Origin: Oscillatoriales cyanobacterium
GTDB taxonomy: Bacteria > Cyanobacteriota > Cyanobacteriia > Cyanobacteriales > Laspinemataceae
Assembly (NCBI GenBank): GCA_011390955.1
Contig: JAABRM010000007.1
Coordinates: 1-64,000 of the forward strand
Direction: 5' to 3'
DNA length: 64,000 nucleotides
Made by a program: the position numbers and the translations under genes. Under the pieces are notes generated by a model. The model saw only the letters and a program-made list of their open reading frames with translations, did no database searches and had not been told where the DNA came from. Numbering within the stretch: position 1 is the first letter of the stretch; each line of letters starts with the position of its first letter. Of the stretch, positions 15,910 to 27,160 are shown piece by piece.

Positions 15910-17514
15910 ATGCGAGTTTTACTGATTTATCCTCGATTTCCGAAAAGTTTCTGGTCATTTGAAAAAACTCTGGAGCTAGTTGGTCGTAAAGCCCTGCTAC
16001 CTCCTCTGGGTTTGATTACGGTCGCCGCCATTCTTCCTGATGAATGGGAATATAAATTAGTCGATCGCAATATTCAGGAAACCACCGCAGCCGATTGGGA
16101 TTGGGCAGAACTGGTGATTCTGTCTGGAATGATTGTCCAAAAAGAGGATTTATTGGACCTAATTCGGGAAGCCAAACGCCGAGGCAAACCTGTGGCTGTG
16201 GGCGGTCCTTATGCCACGGCATTACCTCACGAACCGGAAGAAGCTGGGGTGGATTATTTAATTTTGGATGAAGGGGAAATTACCCTGCCCATGTTTATGG
16301 CAGCCCTAGAACGCGGCGAAACTAGCGGGGTTTTCCGCTCTAATGGGGAAAAACCCGATGTCACCTCTACCCCTGTTCCTCGTTTTGAATTGTTGGATAA
16401 AGATGCTTATGATTCAATGGCGGTTCAGTTTTCTCGCGGCTGCCCATTTCAGTGCGAATTCTGCGATATTATTGTGCTTTATGGGCGCAAACCCCGCACG
16501 AAAAATCCAGAGCAGTTGTTGGCAGAATTAGACCGCCTTTATGAGTTGGGCTTTGACCAAAGTATTTTCTTGGTAGATGACAATTTTATTGGCAATAAAC
16601 GCAATGTTAAGTTATTGCTGAAAGAGTTAAAGAAATGGCAAGAAGCCCATGATTATCATTTCAAGTTCCATACAGAGGCTTCGGTGGATTTGGCCAACGA
16701 TCCTGAGTTGATGGAAATGATGGTTGAGTGCAATTTTATTGCGGTATTTTTGGGGATTGAAACTCCCGATGAAGCTAGTTTGAATTTGACTAAGAAGTTC
16801 CAAAATACTCGCGATTCTCTGAACGATTCGGTGGAGAAGATTATTCGCGCTGGGTTGCGAGTGATGGCTGGGTTTATTATTGGTTTTGATGGGGAAAAAG
16901 CAGGGGCAGGCGATCGCGTAGCCCGGTTTGTCCAGCAAACTTCCATCCCTATTGCTATGTTTAGTATGTTGCAAGCGCTACCCGATACGGCTTTGTGGCA
17001 TCGTCTGACGAAGGAAGGACGTATGCTCAACGAACAAGCGGCTGGCAACCAGACAACTTTGATGAACTTTGTCCCTACTCGACCGATTGAAGATATTGCT
17101 CGCGAATATATTGACGCCTTTTGGAAAATTTACGAGCCAATGCAATTTTTAGACCGCACTTATCGTCATTTTCTCATGTTAGGCGCACCGAGAAATCGGG
17201 TGCAACGGCGGAAGTTAGTTAGTTGGACGACGATTCGCGCTTTATTGATTCTGTTTTGGCGTCAAGGAGTGGTGCGGGAAACTCGCAGCAAGTTTTGGAT
17301 TTATCTGTATAACATTTTTAAGCAGAATCCTCGGGTTTGGGATCATTATTTGACGGTTTGCGCTCACTTTGAACATTTTTATGATTATCGTGACCTGGTG
17401 CGTCAGCAAATCGAAAGCCAGTTAGCCGAATATTTGGCAGCAAAAGCGGCTACGGATCGGGCAATGGCTGAAACCGAAGCGGCTGAAACGAAAATTGAGT
17501 CCGCAGCGGCTTAA
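15910..17514 (+). CDS. B12-binding radical SAM protein (DUF4070 group)
   Basis: 534 residues from the ATG at 15910 (MRVLLIYPRF). An ATG at 15880 is possible but adds only a non-conserved leader. An N-terminal cobalamin-binding Rossmann-like domain (about 1-135) is followed by the radical SAM core with the 4Fe-4S motif Cys178-x3-Cys182-x2-Cys185 in SRGCPFQCEFC, and a C-terminal DUF4070-type region from about 400. The architecture matches class B radical SAM enzymes, often methylases, and resembles the hopanoid C-2 methylase HpnP. Several HpnP-like stretches differ, so I do not call it hpnP. No pathway genes flank it; the substrate is unknown. Confidence 0.88.
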   Translation: MRVLLIYPRFPKSFWSFEKTLELVGRKALLPPLGLITVAAILPDEWEYKLVDRNIQETTAADWDWAELVILSGMIVQKEDLLDLIREAKRRGKPVAVGGPYATALPHEPEEAGVDYLILDEGEITLPMFMAALERGETSGVFRSNGEKPDVTSTPVPRFELLDKDAYDSMAVQFSRGCPFQCEFCDIIVLYGRKPRTKNPEQLLAELDRLYELGFDQSIFLVDDNFIGNKRNVKLLLKELKKWQEAHDYHFKFHTEASVDLANDPELMEMMVECNFIAVFLGIETPDEASLNLTKKFQNTRDSLNDSVEKIIRAGLRVMAGFIIGFDGEKAGAGDRVARFVQQTSIPIAMFSMLQALPDTALWHRLTKEGRMLNEQAAGNQTTLMNFVPTRPIEDIAREYIDAFWKIYEPMQFLDRTYRHFLMLGAPRNRVQRRKLVSWTTIRALLILFWRQGVVRETRSKFWIYLYNIFKQNPRVWDHYLTVCAHFEHFYDYRDLVRQQIESQLAEYLAAKAATDRAMAETEAAETKIESAAA

Positions 17515-17642
17515 TCCCACAGGACTTACGCATAAACGCTATTCGTAGGGTGTTGTTCCGAGTGGTAACGCACCAATAGCTCATATATAGAGTCGTTGCG
17601 TAAGTCCTATCCCATTTTCGATAAATTCGGCATAGTAGCATA

Positions 17643-17672
17643 GTAGGGTGGGCAAAATATTGCCCACCCTAC
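17643..17672. repeat. GTAGGGTGGGCAAA palindrome
   Basis: Same palindrome as at 3204. It lies just before the start of the YdcF-family gene. A nearby stretch at about 17519-17610 has another short inverted repeat (AGGACTTACGCA ... TGCGTAAGTCCT). Confidence 0.85.
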
Positions 17673-17695
17673 TGTTGCGATTTTCCCTTGTGAAT

Positions 17696-18409
17696 ATGAA
17701 ACTCAAGCCAAAAACTATGTCCCGCAGTAGATCGATCGCCAGAAGATTTAGCCGATTTTGCTTGGTCTTCTTTGCGGTTGTGCTAATTTTTGGCGTCAGT
17801 TTTATTCCCCTGCGAATTGCGATCGCCTCCTTCCAGGTCCCGGAACCCCAGGCAATTTTAGTCCTGAATGGCAATCCTAACCGGATTAGATTTGCGGCTG
17901 AGTTGTGGCAGTCTCACCAGAGTTTTGATATTTGGGTTTCTGCGGGTTACGAGAGGGAAAAGCGCTTATATAGCGGGATTTTTGCCGCCGCAGGTATTCC
18001 CCCAGAGCAAATTCACTACGATCCTTGTGCTACGGATACGGTGACTAATTTTACTTGCACTGTAGATGATTTTGTCCAGGCAGAGCGGCGGCATCTCTAT
18101 TTGATTACGTCGGATTATCATATCGACCGTTCACGCGCGATCGCCACTTTTGTCCTGGGGAGTCAGGGCATCATTGTGACTCCCATTTCTGTGCCTTCGG
18201 GAAATTTTCCCCGCGAATCAAGATGGCGCATTGTGAGAGACTGCTTTCGTTCGATTGTCTGGATTTTTACCGGACGCACTGGCGCCAGCCTTAATCCCAA
18301 CCTAGAAACCGAGGTGCCCAATTCGGCGTTAGATGAGAGTCAGCGATCGCGCTTACGGGAGCGGTTGTGCCGGATGGTTCCGGGGTTCTGTCAGGGGCAT
18401 AAACGATAA
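17696..18409 (+). CDS. YdcF/SanA-family (DUF218) protein
   Basis: 237 residues from the ATG at 17696. The upstream ATG at 17648 lies within a dispersed palindrome and gives an unlikely leader; the ATG at 17717 is a second option. A basic N-terminus and one membrane segment (about 20-45) anchor the protein. The outer domain shows the DUF218 pattern: ILVLNGNPNRIRFAAELW near 54-71, VSAGYEREK, an acidic ATDT segment, and YLITSDYHIDRS. Family members (E. coli YdcF, SanA, ElyC) act at the envelope, but the biochemical role is not settled. Four cysteines in the domain are unusual for a bacterial member. Confidence 0.82.
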   Translation: MKLKPKTMSRSRSIARRFSRFCLVFFAVVLIFGVSFIPLRIAIASFQVPEPQAILVLNGNPNRIRFAAELWQSHQSFDIWVSAGYEREKRLYSGIFAAAGIPPEQIHYDPCATDTVTNFTCTVDDFVQAERRHLYLITSDYHIDRSRAIATFVLGSQGIIVTPISVPSGNFPRESRWRIVRDCFRSIVWIFTGRTGASLNPNLETEVPNSALDESQRSRLRERLCRMVPGFCQGHKR

Positions 18410-18508
18410 AACCTAGGCAGGGCAAGGGTTGTAGCTATTGAAATCCCCCGCAAACCCAGGGGCGATTTTGCCCCAAAAAAATTTAAAAAATTTTTTTTGG
18501 TTTAGGGG

Positions 18509-18537
18509 TTGACATATCGAAAAAGATAGGTTACGGT
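18509..18537 (+). promoter_or_regulatory. promoter upstream of tRNA-Glu
   Basis: TTGACA at 18509-18514 and, after 17 bp, TACGGT at 18532-18537. The -35 box is perfect but the -10 box is weak. The start would lie about 70 nt upstream of the tRNA. Confidence 0.45.
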
Positions 18538-18618
18538 ATTAAAGGTGTGAGGGACAAGCAAAAACGAAGCGCAAACAACGCTAAGGCAAAGCAAGTCTCA
18601 AGCCCAAACAAAAACCTA

Positions 18619-18691
18619 GCCCCCATCGTCTAGAGGCCTAGGACACCTCCCTTTCACGGAGGCGACGGGGATTCGAATTCCCCTGGGGGTA
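18619..18691 (+). tRNA. tRNA-Glu (anticodon TTC)
   Basis: A 73-nt cloverleaf. The acceptor stem GCCCCCA (18619-18625) pairs with TGGGGGT (18684-18690) and has a G-U at the first pair. The anticodon stem is CCTCC/GGAGG, the loop is CTTTCAC and the anticodon TTC is at 18653-18655. The T arm contains GGGGATTCGAATTCCCC. The discriminator base is A18691. CCA is not encoded. In cyanobacteria this tRNA also feeds tetrapyrrole (chlorophyll, haem) synthesis through glutamyl-tRNA reductase. Confidence 0.97.
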
Positions 18692-18742
18692 TTCCCAAAG
18701 GAAAAGCACCTCAAAAGAGAGTCACAATCAACAAGTGATTCT

Positions 18743-19094
18743 CTTTTTTGTTGTTTGTTATTGGTTGGTGGTTGGTGGTTGTTTGTTGTTTGTTGGTTGT
18801 TGGTGGTTGTTTGTTGTTTGTTGTTTGTTGTTTGTTGTTTGTTGTTTGTTGTTTGTTGTTTGTTGGTTGTTGTTTGTTGTTTGTTGTTTGTTGTTTGTTG
18901 GTTGTTGGTTGTTGTTTGTTGTTTGTTGTTTGTTGTTTGTTGTAACCATCAACCATCAACCAATAACCATCAACCAATAACCATCAACCAATAACCATCA
19001 ACCATCAACTATCAACCAATAACCATCAACAAACAACCAATAACCATCAACCATCAACCATCAACAACCAACCATCAACAACCAACAAACAACC
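18743..19094. repeat. TTGTTTG / CAACCAT microsatellite block
   Basis: The first part is a run of TTGTTTG and TTGGTTG heptamers. The second part is their near-complement (ACCATCAACC units), so the block could fold into a large hairpin. It extends into the start of dusA. Similar blocks lie at about 38851-39045, 39369-39580, 54640-54712 and 55985-56165. Confidence 0.9.
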
Positions 19095-20123
19095 ATGAAC
19101 CATCAACAAAATCCATCAACACCCCAGGGCAACCCGTTAAGTGTGGCGCCGATGATGGATTATACCGATCGCCATTTTCGCTATTTTATGCGGCAGATTA
19201 CCCGTCGGACGCTGTTATATACGGAGATGGTGACGACCGCAGCGATTATTCACGGCGATCGCGCCCGACTGTTGGGGTTTTCGCCAGAGGAAAAGCCCGT
19301 ATCCCTGCAACTGGGGGGGGACGACCCGCAGGAGTTGGCGGAATGCGTTCGCATTGGGACGGATTTTGGCTATGACGAGATTAATTTAAATGTCGGTTGT
19401 CCCAGCAGTCGGGTGCAAAATGGCAATTTTGGGGCTTGTTTGATGGCCCAACCAGACCGAGTTGCCCGGGCTGTGGAGGCTATGCAGCAAGCGACCCATT
19501 TGCCGATTACGGTAAAACATCGGATTGGGATTGACGATCGCGATCGCTATGAGGATATGGCGAATTTTGTCCGGGTTGTTTCTGGGGCTGGGTGTCAGCG
19601 GTTTACCGTTCATGCCCGCAAAGCCTGGTTACAAGGGTTAAGTCCCAAGGAAAATCGCGATGTTCCCCCGTTGCGTTACGGTGATGTGTATCGTTTAAAG
19701 CAAGATTTTCCCCATAAGTTTGTGGAAATTAACGGCGGTGTGACTACTTTGGCGGAGGTTAAAGCACATTTGCAGTTGGTGGATGGGGTGATGATTGGTC
19801 GGGCCGCTTACGATCGCCCTTATTTGTTTGCGGAATGCGATCGGGAGATTTATGGGGAAAATACTACGCCCCTGACGCGGCATCAGGTGGTTGAAGCGAT
19901 GCTGCCTTATATTGAGTATTGGCTGAGTCAAGGGTTGAGTTTAAATAAGATTAGCCGACACTTGTTGTTATTGTTTAATGGACAACCGGGGAGTCGTGTT
20001 TGGAAACGATATCTGAGTGAAAATGCTCATGTTCCTGGGGCGGGAGTTGAGGTGATTCTGGCGGCTTTGGCCCAAGTTCCACCCCCAGAGATGGCCGGTT
20101 TACAGCAATTTTCTATTAAATAA
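19095..20123 (+). CDS. dusA: tRNA-dihydrouridine synthase A
   Basis: A 342-residue flavin enzyme that reduces uridines 20/20a of tRNA. The family opening SVAPMMDYTDRHFRYFMRQ lies at about 16-34. The conserved NVGCPS (Cys102, catalytic by homology) and NFGACLM follow, then FMN-site motifs (VHARKA, EINGGV, VMIGRAAY). The first residues (MNHQQN) come from the upstream CAACCAT microsatellite, and the last seven (LQQFSIK) and the stop come from the left end of a TTACAGCG element, so both ends have been reshaped by repeats. The enzyme core is intact and full length. Confidence 0.95.
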   Translation: MNHQQNPSTPQGNPLSVAPMMDYTDRHFRYFMRQITRRTLLYTEMVTTAAIIHGDRARLLGFSPEEKPVSLQLGGDDPQELAECVRIGTDFGYDEINLNVGCPSSRVQNGNFGACLMAQPDRVARAVEAMQQATHLPITVKHRIGIDDRDRYEDMANFVRVVSGAGCQRFTVHARKAWLQGLSPKENRDVPPLRYGDVYRLKQDFPHKFVEINGGVTTLAEVKAHLQLVDGVMIGRAAYDRPYLFAECDREIYGENTTPLTRHQVVEAMLPYIEYWLSQGLSLNKISRHLLLLFNGQPGSRVWKRYLSENAHVPGAGVEVILAALAQVPPPEMAGLQQFSIK

Positions 20124-20436
20124 ACCACAAACACCTGTAGGGGCGAAGCATTCCGTAGATGGGCAGAAATAAATGCAGCACAGATCCCATTAGAAAAAAA
20201 ACTGTCATTCCCGCGAATGCGGGAATCCACTTGAAAACCCTAAATTAATCTCTAGAGCTTTGCGGAAAAAAAACTGTCATTCCCGCGAATGCGGGAATCC
20301 ACAGCCTATCGGCGAGGAACGAAAAGTGCAATTAATTATGTTCACCTACTTAGAATATTAAATGGACTGCCGGAATGCTTCGCCCCTACGGAATGCTTCG
20401 CCCTACCGTGGTTGATTCATCTGAAAAACGGTTTTA
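20099..20436 (+). mobile_element. composite of TTACAGCG-type and TAAGTAG-type elements
   Basis: The left end (TTACAGCAATTTTCTATTAA) lies inside the 3' end of dusA. The right end is the degenerate CCGTGGTTGATTCATCTGAAAAACGG. Nested within, at 20155-20352, is a TAAGTAG-family copy whose REP core (AACTGTCATTCCCGCGAATG) is present twice. The layering suggests the second element inserted into the first. Confidence 0.65.
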
Positions 20437-20800
20437 CCCCATCCACGGTCTGAATCTGCTAGGTTATGGGGATGGGTGCCGATCGGTTTTGTGGTTGGTT
20501 ATGGGCGGGGTATAATAGAGGTTGACCCGCAATCTGCGTCAGGGGATATTTGCGCGGAGGGGTGGGTGTAAAAACAGGGCAGGGCATTTTTTCCCCTGAA
20601 CTGTTTATGGGGTCGAGGTTTGAGAGTTTTTGAGTCTCGAACCGATCCGCGCAAATCCTGAAATCCTTTGTGAGTCAGGGTTTTGCTTGATTCAGGTTTG
20701 AGGTATGTTGACAAATTTGGGGGGTTGCATGGTATGATGAAGTCGATTCGCGCAAATGAACCTGGAAAATTAAATAAATCAAGGGTTCTGAGCCCCGGCG
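20437..20800 (+). promoter_or_regulatory. probable CRISPR leader
   Basis: A 364-bp non-coding stretch directly before the first repeat, on the side expected from the repeat orientation (repeats end ATTGAAAC on this strand). Two promoter candidates are visible: TTGTGG 20489-20494 with TATAAT 20511-20516 (16 bp), and TTGACA 20708-20713 with TATGAT 20733-20738 (19 bp). The motif CGCGCAAAT occurs three times at about 100-bp intervals: inverted at 20548-20557, direct at 20647-20656 and 20748-20757. These could be adaptation or regulator binding sites. Confidence 0.65.
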
Positions 20801-23800
20801 GTTGCAACGACATTAAATCCCTATCAGGGATTGAAACCCCTCCAGTAAAGATTATATCCGCATTTTCGGGAGCCGTTGCAACGACATTAAATCCCTATCA
20901 GGGATTGAAACGCAACAACTTGCGATTAATTGTGCTTCTCCATCTGGTTGCAACGACATTAAATCCCTATCAGGGATTGAAACACTGCCTTTCTGTTGCT
21001 CTAGAATCCAATGTCCGCGTTGCAACGACATTAAATCCCTATCAGGGATTGAAACCGAAAATTACGGAGCATCAAGCGGAGATTCATCCGGGTTGCAACG
21101 ACATTAAATCCCTATCAGGGATTGAAACTGTGTTTTTTCCTCTCTCCCCGCCGCTGCTTTTTTCTCGTTGCAACGACATTAAATCCCTATCAGGGATTGA
21201 AACTCTCAGCCAGTTGCTCAAACTTCTCCGTCTCCATCGTTGCAACGACATTAAATCCCTATCAGGGATTGAAACTCGATTCGGAGAGAGTATAGACACA
21301 AAAAAAGGGGCCGAGTTGCAACGACATTAAATCCCTATCAGGGATTGAAACTGGAGAAGAGATTTCAGAATCCCAGGCCAGTGCCGTGGTTGCAACGACA
21401 TTAAATCCCTATCAGGGATTGAAACGTTAACCGCTATTCCGACATTTTGGCTGGTGAGATTTGTTGCAACGACATTAAATCCCTATCAGGGATTGAAACA
21501 TCCGGAATAATTGTCAAATCGGACAATTTACCCTTGGTTGCAACGACATTAAATCCCTATCAGGGATTGAAACAAGCCCATAGATTCAATATAGGCTTTT
21601 CCTAAGTGGTTGCAACGACATTAAATCCCTATCAGGGATTGAAACCATAGTTTTAGGTTTCAGTTCCAGTTTTAGGTACAAGTTGCAACGACATTAAATC
21701 CCTATCAGGGATTGAAACTGATACTGCGCTGCCTTATAAGGAACATCCTTGAGTTGCAACGACATTAAATCCCTATCAGGGATTGAAACCTCACTACCAT
21801 AAAATAAAATTAAACCCCTGATTAGTTGCAACGACATTAAATCCCTATCAGGGATTGAAACAAATTGTCAACATAACCGCTTCAGCTTTTCTGGTTGTTG
21901 CAACGACATTAAATCCCTATCAGGGATTGAAACGGCTGCTGGTTCGCCCTCGGCCTTCGCTCTGAATGTTGCAACGACATTAAATCCCTATCAGGGATTG
22001 AAACTCATCGTTGCCTCACTGATAAATGAAAGTGCCCCCATGTTGCAACGACATTAAATCCCTATCAGGGATTGAAACGAACCCTTAAGGGGTTATATGA
22101 TGCGCTACAACGAAAAGTTGCAACGACATTAAATCCCTATCAGGGATTGAAACACGCCAAAGAATGCGGGGACTTAATAGAACAATGGTTGTTGCAACGA
22201 CATTAAATCCCTATCAGGGATTGAAACGGGGCGCAATCAACCGAATGGGCATCAAGCGAGCCGTTGCAACGACATTAAATCCCTATCAGGGATTGAAACA
22301 GAATTCCACCGATTTATAAGGTGCCGGTAGTAGGTTGCAACGACATTAAATCCCTATCAGGGATTGAAACTTTTTGGCGGTGCCTTATGGGTGCATCTAG
22401 GCTCAGGTTGCAACGACATTAAATCCCTATCAGGGATTGAAACAGCGGTTTTATTAGGCATTCAAGGTGCGGGTAAAATCGTTGCAACGACATTAAATCC
22501 CTATCAGGGATTGAAACATCGTAACAATCTAGAATATCAGACAATTAGCAGGTTGCAACGACATTAAATCCCTATCAGGGATTGAAACGCCCGCTAATGT
22601 TGCGGTAGGTTCTAAAATTCCCGTTGCAACGACATTAAATCCCTATCAGGGATTGAAACCCAATCAAAATTATACACAAAAGCTACATTGGATAAATATT
22701 GTTGCAACGACATTAAATCCCTATCAGGGATTGAAACGCTCGCTGCACAAAAATAGATAAATTAATTATTTTGTCTGTTGCAACGACATTAAATCCCTAT
22801 CAGGGATTGAAACAAACCGACAGACTCTGAAGACTCTGAATCTCAAGGTTGCAACGACATTAAATCCCTATCAGGGATTGAAACTGCAACAAAGAAATAC
22901 ATTTGCTCGTATCTGGAGAGTTGCAACGACATTAAATCCCTATCAGGGATTGAAACAAAACTGTCACCAGCCGCTTCACTGATTTCTTTGACTGTTGCAA
23001 CGACATTAAATCCCTATCAGGGATTGAAACTCATATACCTCTCTGTTGTCCTTTCGATTTGATGGGTTGCAACGACATTAAATCCCTATCAGGGATTGAA
23101 ACACAATCTATCCAATTATCGTTACTTTGAGGTGAATAGTTGCAACGACATTAAATCCCTATCAGGGATTGAAACGATTCACCTGATTTATGGGTAGCAG
23201 ATTACGCGGCGGGTTGCAACGACATTAAATCCCTATCAGGGATTGAAACAAAGCCAGAATCTTAATGCGGGGGGAGACGGCTCCCCCGTTGCAACGACAT
23301 TAAATCCCTATCAGGGATTGAAACTCGCTGTTGCGATGTCTGTTTTTAAAGCCATCAAGTTGCAACGACATTAAATCCCTATCAGGGATTGAAACAGGTA
23401 AAAAATCCTGTTTCGGAGGATCTCTTATGGTTGCAACGACATTAAATCCCTATCAGGGATTGAAACGCAAATAGCAGCAGGTCGAGAAAAACACCCTCGA
23501 TTGTTGCAACGACATTAAATCCCTATCAGGGATTGAAACCTTATGGGTATGGATTGGTTGTAGGGCTGATTGTAGACGTTGCAACGACATTAAATCCCTA
23601 TCAGGGATTGAAACCTACGGGTTTGGCAGCATCAATTTGCCAATTGAAGTTGCAACGACATTAAATCCCTATCAGGGATTGAAACGAAACTCCGAGAAAA
23701 CCTGCTCTAGAGTGAGAACTGTTGCAACGACATTAAATCCCTATCAGGGATTGAAACCCGGTAGCAGCAAATTGTCCTGGCGGTCTTGGTAATAGTTGCA

Positions 23801-25846
23801 ACGACATTAAATCCCTATCAGGGATTGAAACGAGTGGCAGTGGAGATGGTGGCGATTTGGTGTCGAAGCGTTGCAACGACATTAAATCCCTATCAGGGAT
23901 TGAAACAATTTGCTCTATTTCCTCATTCAATACCTTAATTTTGTTGCAACGACATTAAATCCCTATCAGGGATTGAAACCTTCTTGAGCAATAGCACTAA
24001 TAGAGAAGGGTAAATGTTGCAACGACATTAAATCCCTATCAGGGATTGAAACTTTGAATGATTCCCGCTGCTATGTTGCGGGCTGTATTGTTGCAACGAC
24101 ATTAAATCCCTATCAGGGATTGAAACGCTTCCTTGCCCGCGTTGGCCTCGTGGCGCTCGCGTTGCAACGACATTAAATCCCTATCAGGGATTGAAACCCA
24201 GCCAGATTTTACATGGCAAGCTTTCAAAATTTGGTTGCAACGACATTAAATCCCTATCAGGGATTGAAACACTCATGGATTGCAGGGCAATCATTCTAAT
24301 ATCGGGTTGCAACGACATTAAATCCCTATCAGGGATTGAAACATTGGGAGCAGGGATATAAAGGACCCCTGCCGGGACGTTGCAACGACATTAAATCCCT
24401 ATCAGGGATTGAAACAGCAGGGTGTAGGACCCCAAAGTGCATGGGCGGCGAGTTGCAACGACATTAAATCCCTATCAGGGATTGAAACAGGCGCTCAACT
24501 AGCTGGTTGCCACTTGCAGATAAACCAACGGTTGCAACGACATTAAATCCCTATCAGGGATTGAAACGACCCCAGGACTCGCCCTGAGCCTGCCCTAGAT
24601 CGTTGCAACGACATTAAATCCCTATCAGGGATTGAAACATTGATTCAATCAATTTATCTGCTTATTTTTTTTGTTGCAACGACATTAAATCCCTATCAGG
24701 GATTGAAACACTTCTAACGTCAGTTTTGTATCTAAATTACCTGGTTGCAACGACATTAAATCCCTATCAGGGATTGAAACGGGTTTTATATTATTTTATG
24801 GCAGTGCAAACCAAGTGTTGCAACGACATTAAATCCCTATCAGGGATTGAAACATCTCCGGAGCAGGCTCAAGCCCGGTGGGGAGTAAGAGTTGCAACGA
24901 CATTAAATCCCTATCAGGGATTGAAACGTCTGCGATCGATTCAGCGGCGGCGATCGCGTCTCGTTGCAACGACATTAAATCCCTATCAGGGATTGAAACA
25001 ACTACCTGACAATCAACGAATATCAACTACCTAATGTTGCAACGACATTAAATCCCTATCAGGGATTGAAACACTTGTAAGGGAATATGGGCGCTACCCA
25101 TACCTACGGTTGCAACGACATTAAATCCCTATCAGGGATTGAAACAACTCAGAAAAAGCTAGGAAAACCAATCTCAAAATTGTTGCAACGACATTAAATC
25201 CCTATCAGGGATTGAAACAAGGAATCGCGCTCGATCATTGGCCCGGATGGGCAGTTGCAACGACATTAAATCCCTATCAGGGATTGAAACAAGAATTGTA
25301 CCTCACCGAAGGCATCCTGAAGCCATTGTTGCAACGACATTAAATCCCTATCAGGGATTGAAACAAAAGACAGCGTGGCTGAGGTTGACAAGCTGATTGC
25401 CGGTTGCAACGACATTAAATCCCTATCAGGGATTGAAACCAACGATGACCTAAGAATGTTGGCAAGAAAGGGGTTACGTTGCAACGACATTAAATCCCTA
25501 TCAGGGATTGAAACGGAAAGGCTATCAGCACAAGTGGAAATTAAGTCAAAAGTTGCAACGACATTAAATCCCTATCAGGGATTGAAACACTATTGATTTG
25601 TCTACAGTTAAGCTTTTAGCGTCGTTGCAACGACATTAAATCCCTATCAGGGATTGAAACATATCCAGAGACTTGGGAGATTATAGCCGATGAAAAGTTG
25701 CAACGACATTAAATCCCTATCAGGGATTGAAACTTAATACCCCGTAATACCTGCCTTTTCTCAAGTAAAAGTTGCAACGACATTAAATCCCTATCAGGGA
25801 TTGAAACTTTGCTCTGCCGGTTTTAAATTGGAGCCAAGCAACATTA

Positions 25847-27160
25847 GTTGCAACGACATTAAATCCCTATCAGGGATTGAAACTCCGCATTGGCTGCAAG
25901 ACGCGACAATCGAAATCTTTTGTTGCAACGACATTAAATCCCTATCAGGGATTGAAACATGGCCAAAGTAGGGGGTAGGGTTGATTAACTTCCGAAGTTG
26001 CAACGACATTAAATCCCTATCAGGGATTGAAACTGGAAAATCATTACCAAGGACTTATTTCTGAAGGTTGCAACGACATTAAATCCCTATCAGGGATTGA
26101 AACGAAGCAAATCGAGGGTTTTGTTTTCGTCGTCTTCAAGTTGCAACGACATTAAATCCCTATCAGGGATTGAAACAGTGCCACCAGTTGCGTGGGTTAG
26201 CGCATGAGATTGGTTGCAACGACATTAAATCCCTATCAGGGATTGAAACGAAGCAATTGGCCTTAAAGACGACGAAGGCGAAACCGTTGCAACGACATTA
26301 AATCCCTATCAGGGATTGAAACTCAACGGACTTGCAGCCAATAGATAAGGTGCAGATGTTGCAACGACATTAAATCCCTATCAGGGATTGAAACTCTAGA
26401 CTTTTGGCCTCTATTAGCAATGGTGAAGACCGTTGCAACGACATTAAATCCCTATCAGGGATTGAAACGGCACTCTGAATGTCTAGAAGTATTTGGCGCA
26501 TTTGTTGCAACGACATTAAATCCCTATCAGGGATTGAAACTCCGCATTGGCTGCAAGACGCGACAATCGAAATCTTTTGTTGCAACGACATTAAATCCCT
26601 ATCAGGGATTGAAACATGGCCAAAGTAGGGGGTAGGGTTGATTAACTTCCGAAGTTGCAACGACATTAAATCCCTATCAGGGATTGAAACTGGAAAATCA
26701 TTACCAAGGACTTATTTCTGAAGGTTGCAACGACATTAAATCCCTATCAGGGATTGAAACGAAGCAAATCGAGGGTTTTGTTTTCGTCGTCTTCAAGTTG
26801 CAACGACATTAAATCCCTATCAGGGATTGAAACAGTGCCACCAGTTGCGTGGGTTAGCGCATGAGATTGGTTGCAACGACATTAAATCCCTATCAGGGAT
26901 TGAAACGAAGCAATTGGCCTTAAAGACGACGAAGGCGAAACCGTTGCAACGACATTAAATCCCTATCAGGGATTGAAACTCAACGGACTTGCAGCCAATA
27001 GATAAGGTGCAGATGTTGCAACGACATTAAATCCCTATCAGGGATTGAAACTCTAGACTTTTGGCCTCTATTAGCAATGGTGAAGACCGTTGCAACGACA
27101 TTAAATCCCTATCAGGGATTGAAACGGCACTCTGAATGTCTAGAAGTATTTGGCGCATTT
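25847..27160 (+). repeat. tandem duplication of nine repeat-spacer units
   Basis: The 657-bp block 25847-26503 (nine repeats and nine spacers) is repeated immediately as 26504-27160 with no difference I can see. The first spacer of each block begins TCCGCATTGGCTGCAAGACG, the last begins GGCACTCTGAATGTC. Unequal recombination between repeats would produce this. Confidence 0.95.

Noticed and set aside
15910-17514. Hopanoid C-2 methylase HpnP
   Set aside because: The architecture is shared, but the sequence differs at many HpnP-typical stretches and no hopanoid gene is near.
18711-18994. Open frames encoding TTNNKQQ or VCCLLFVV
   Set aside because: They are translations of the TTGTTTG microsatellite and have no protein-like composition.
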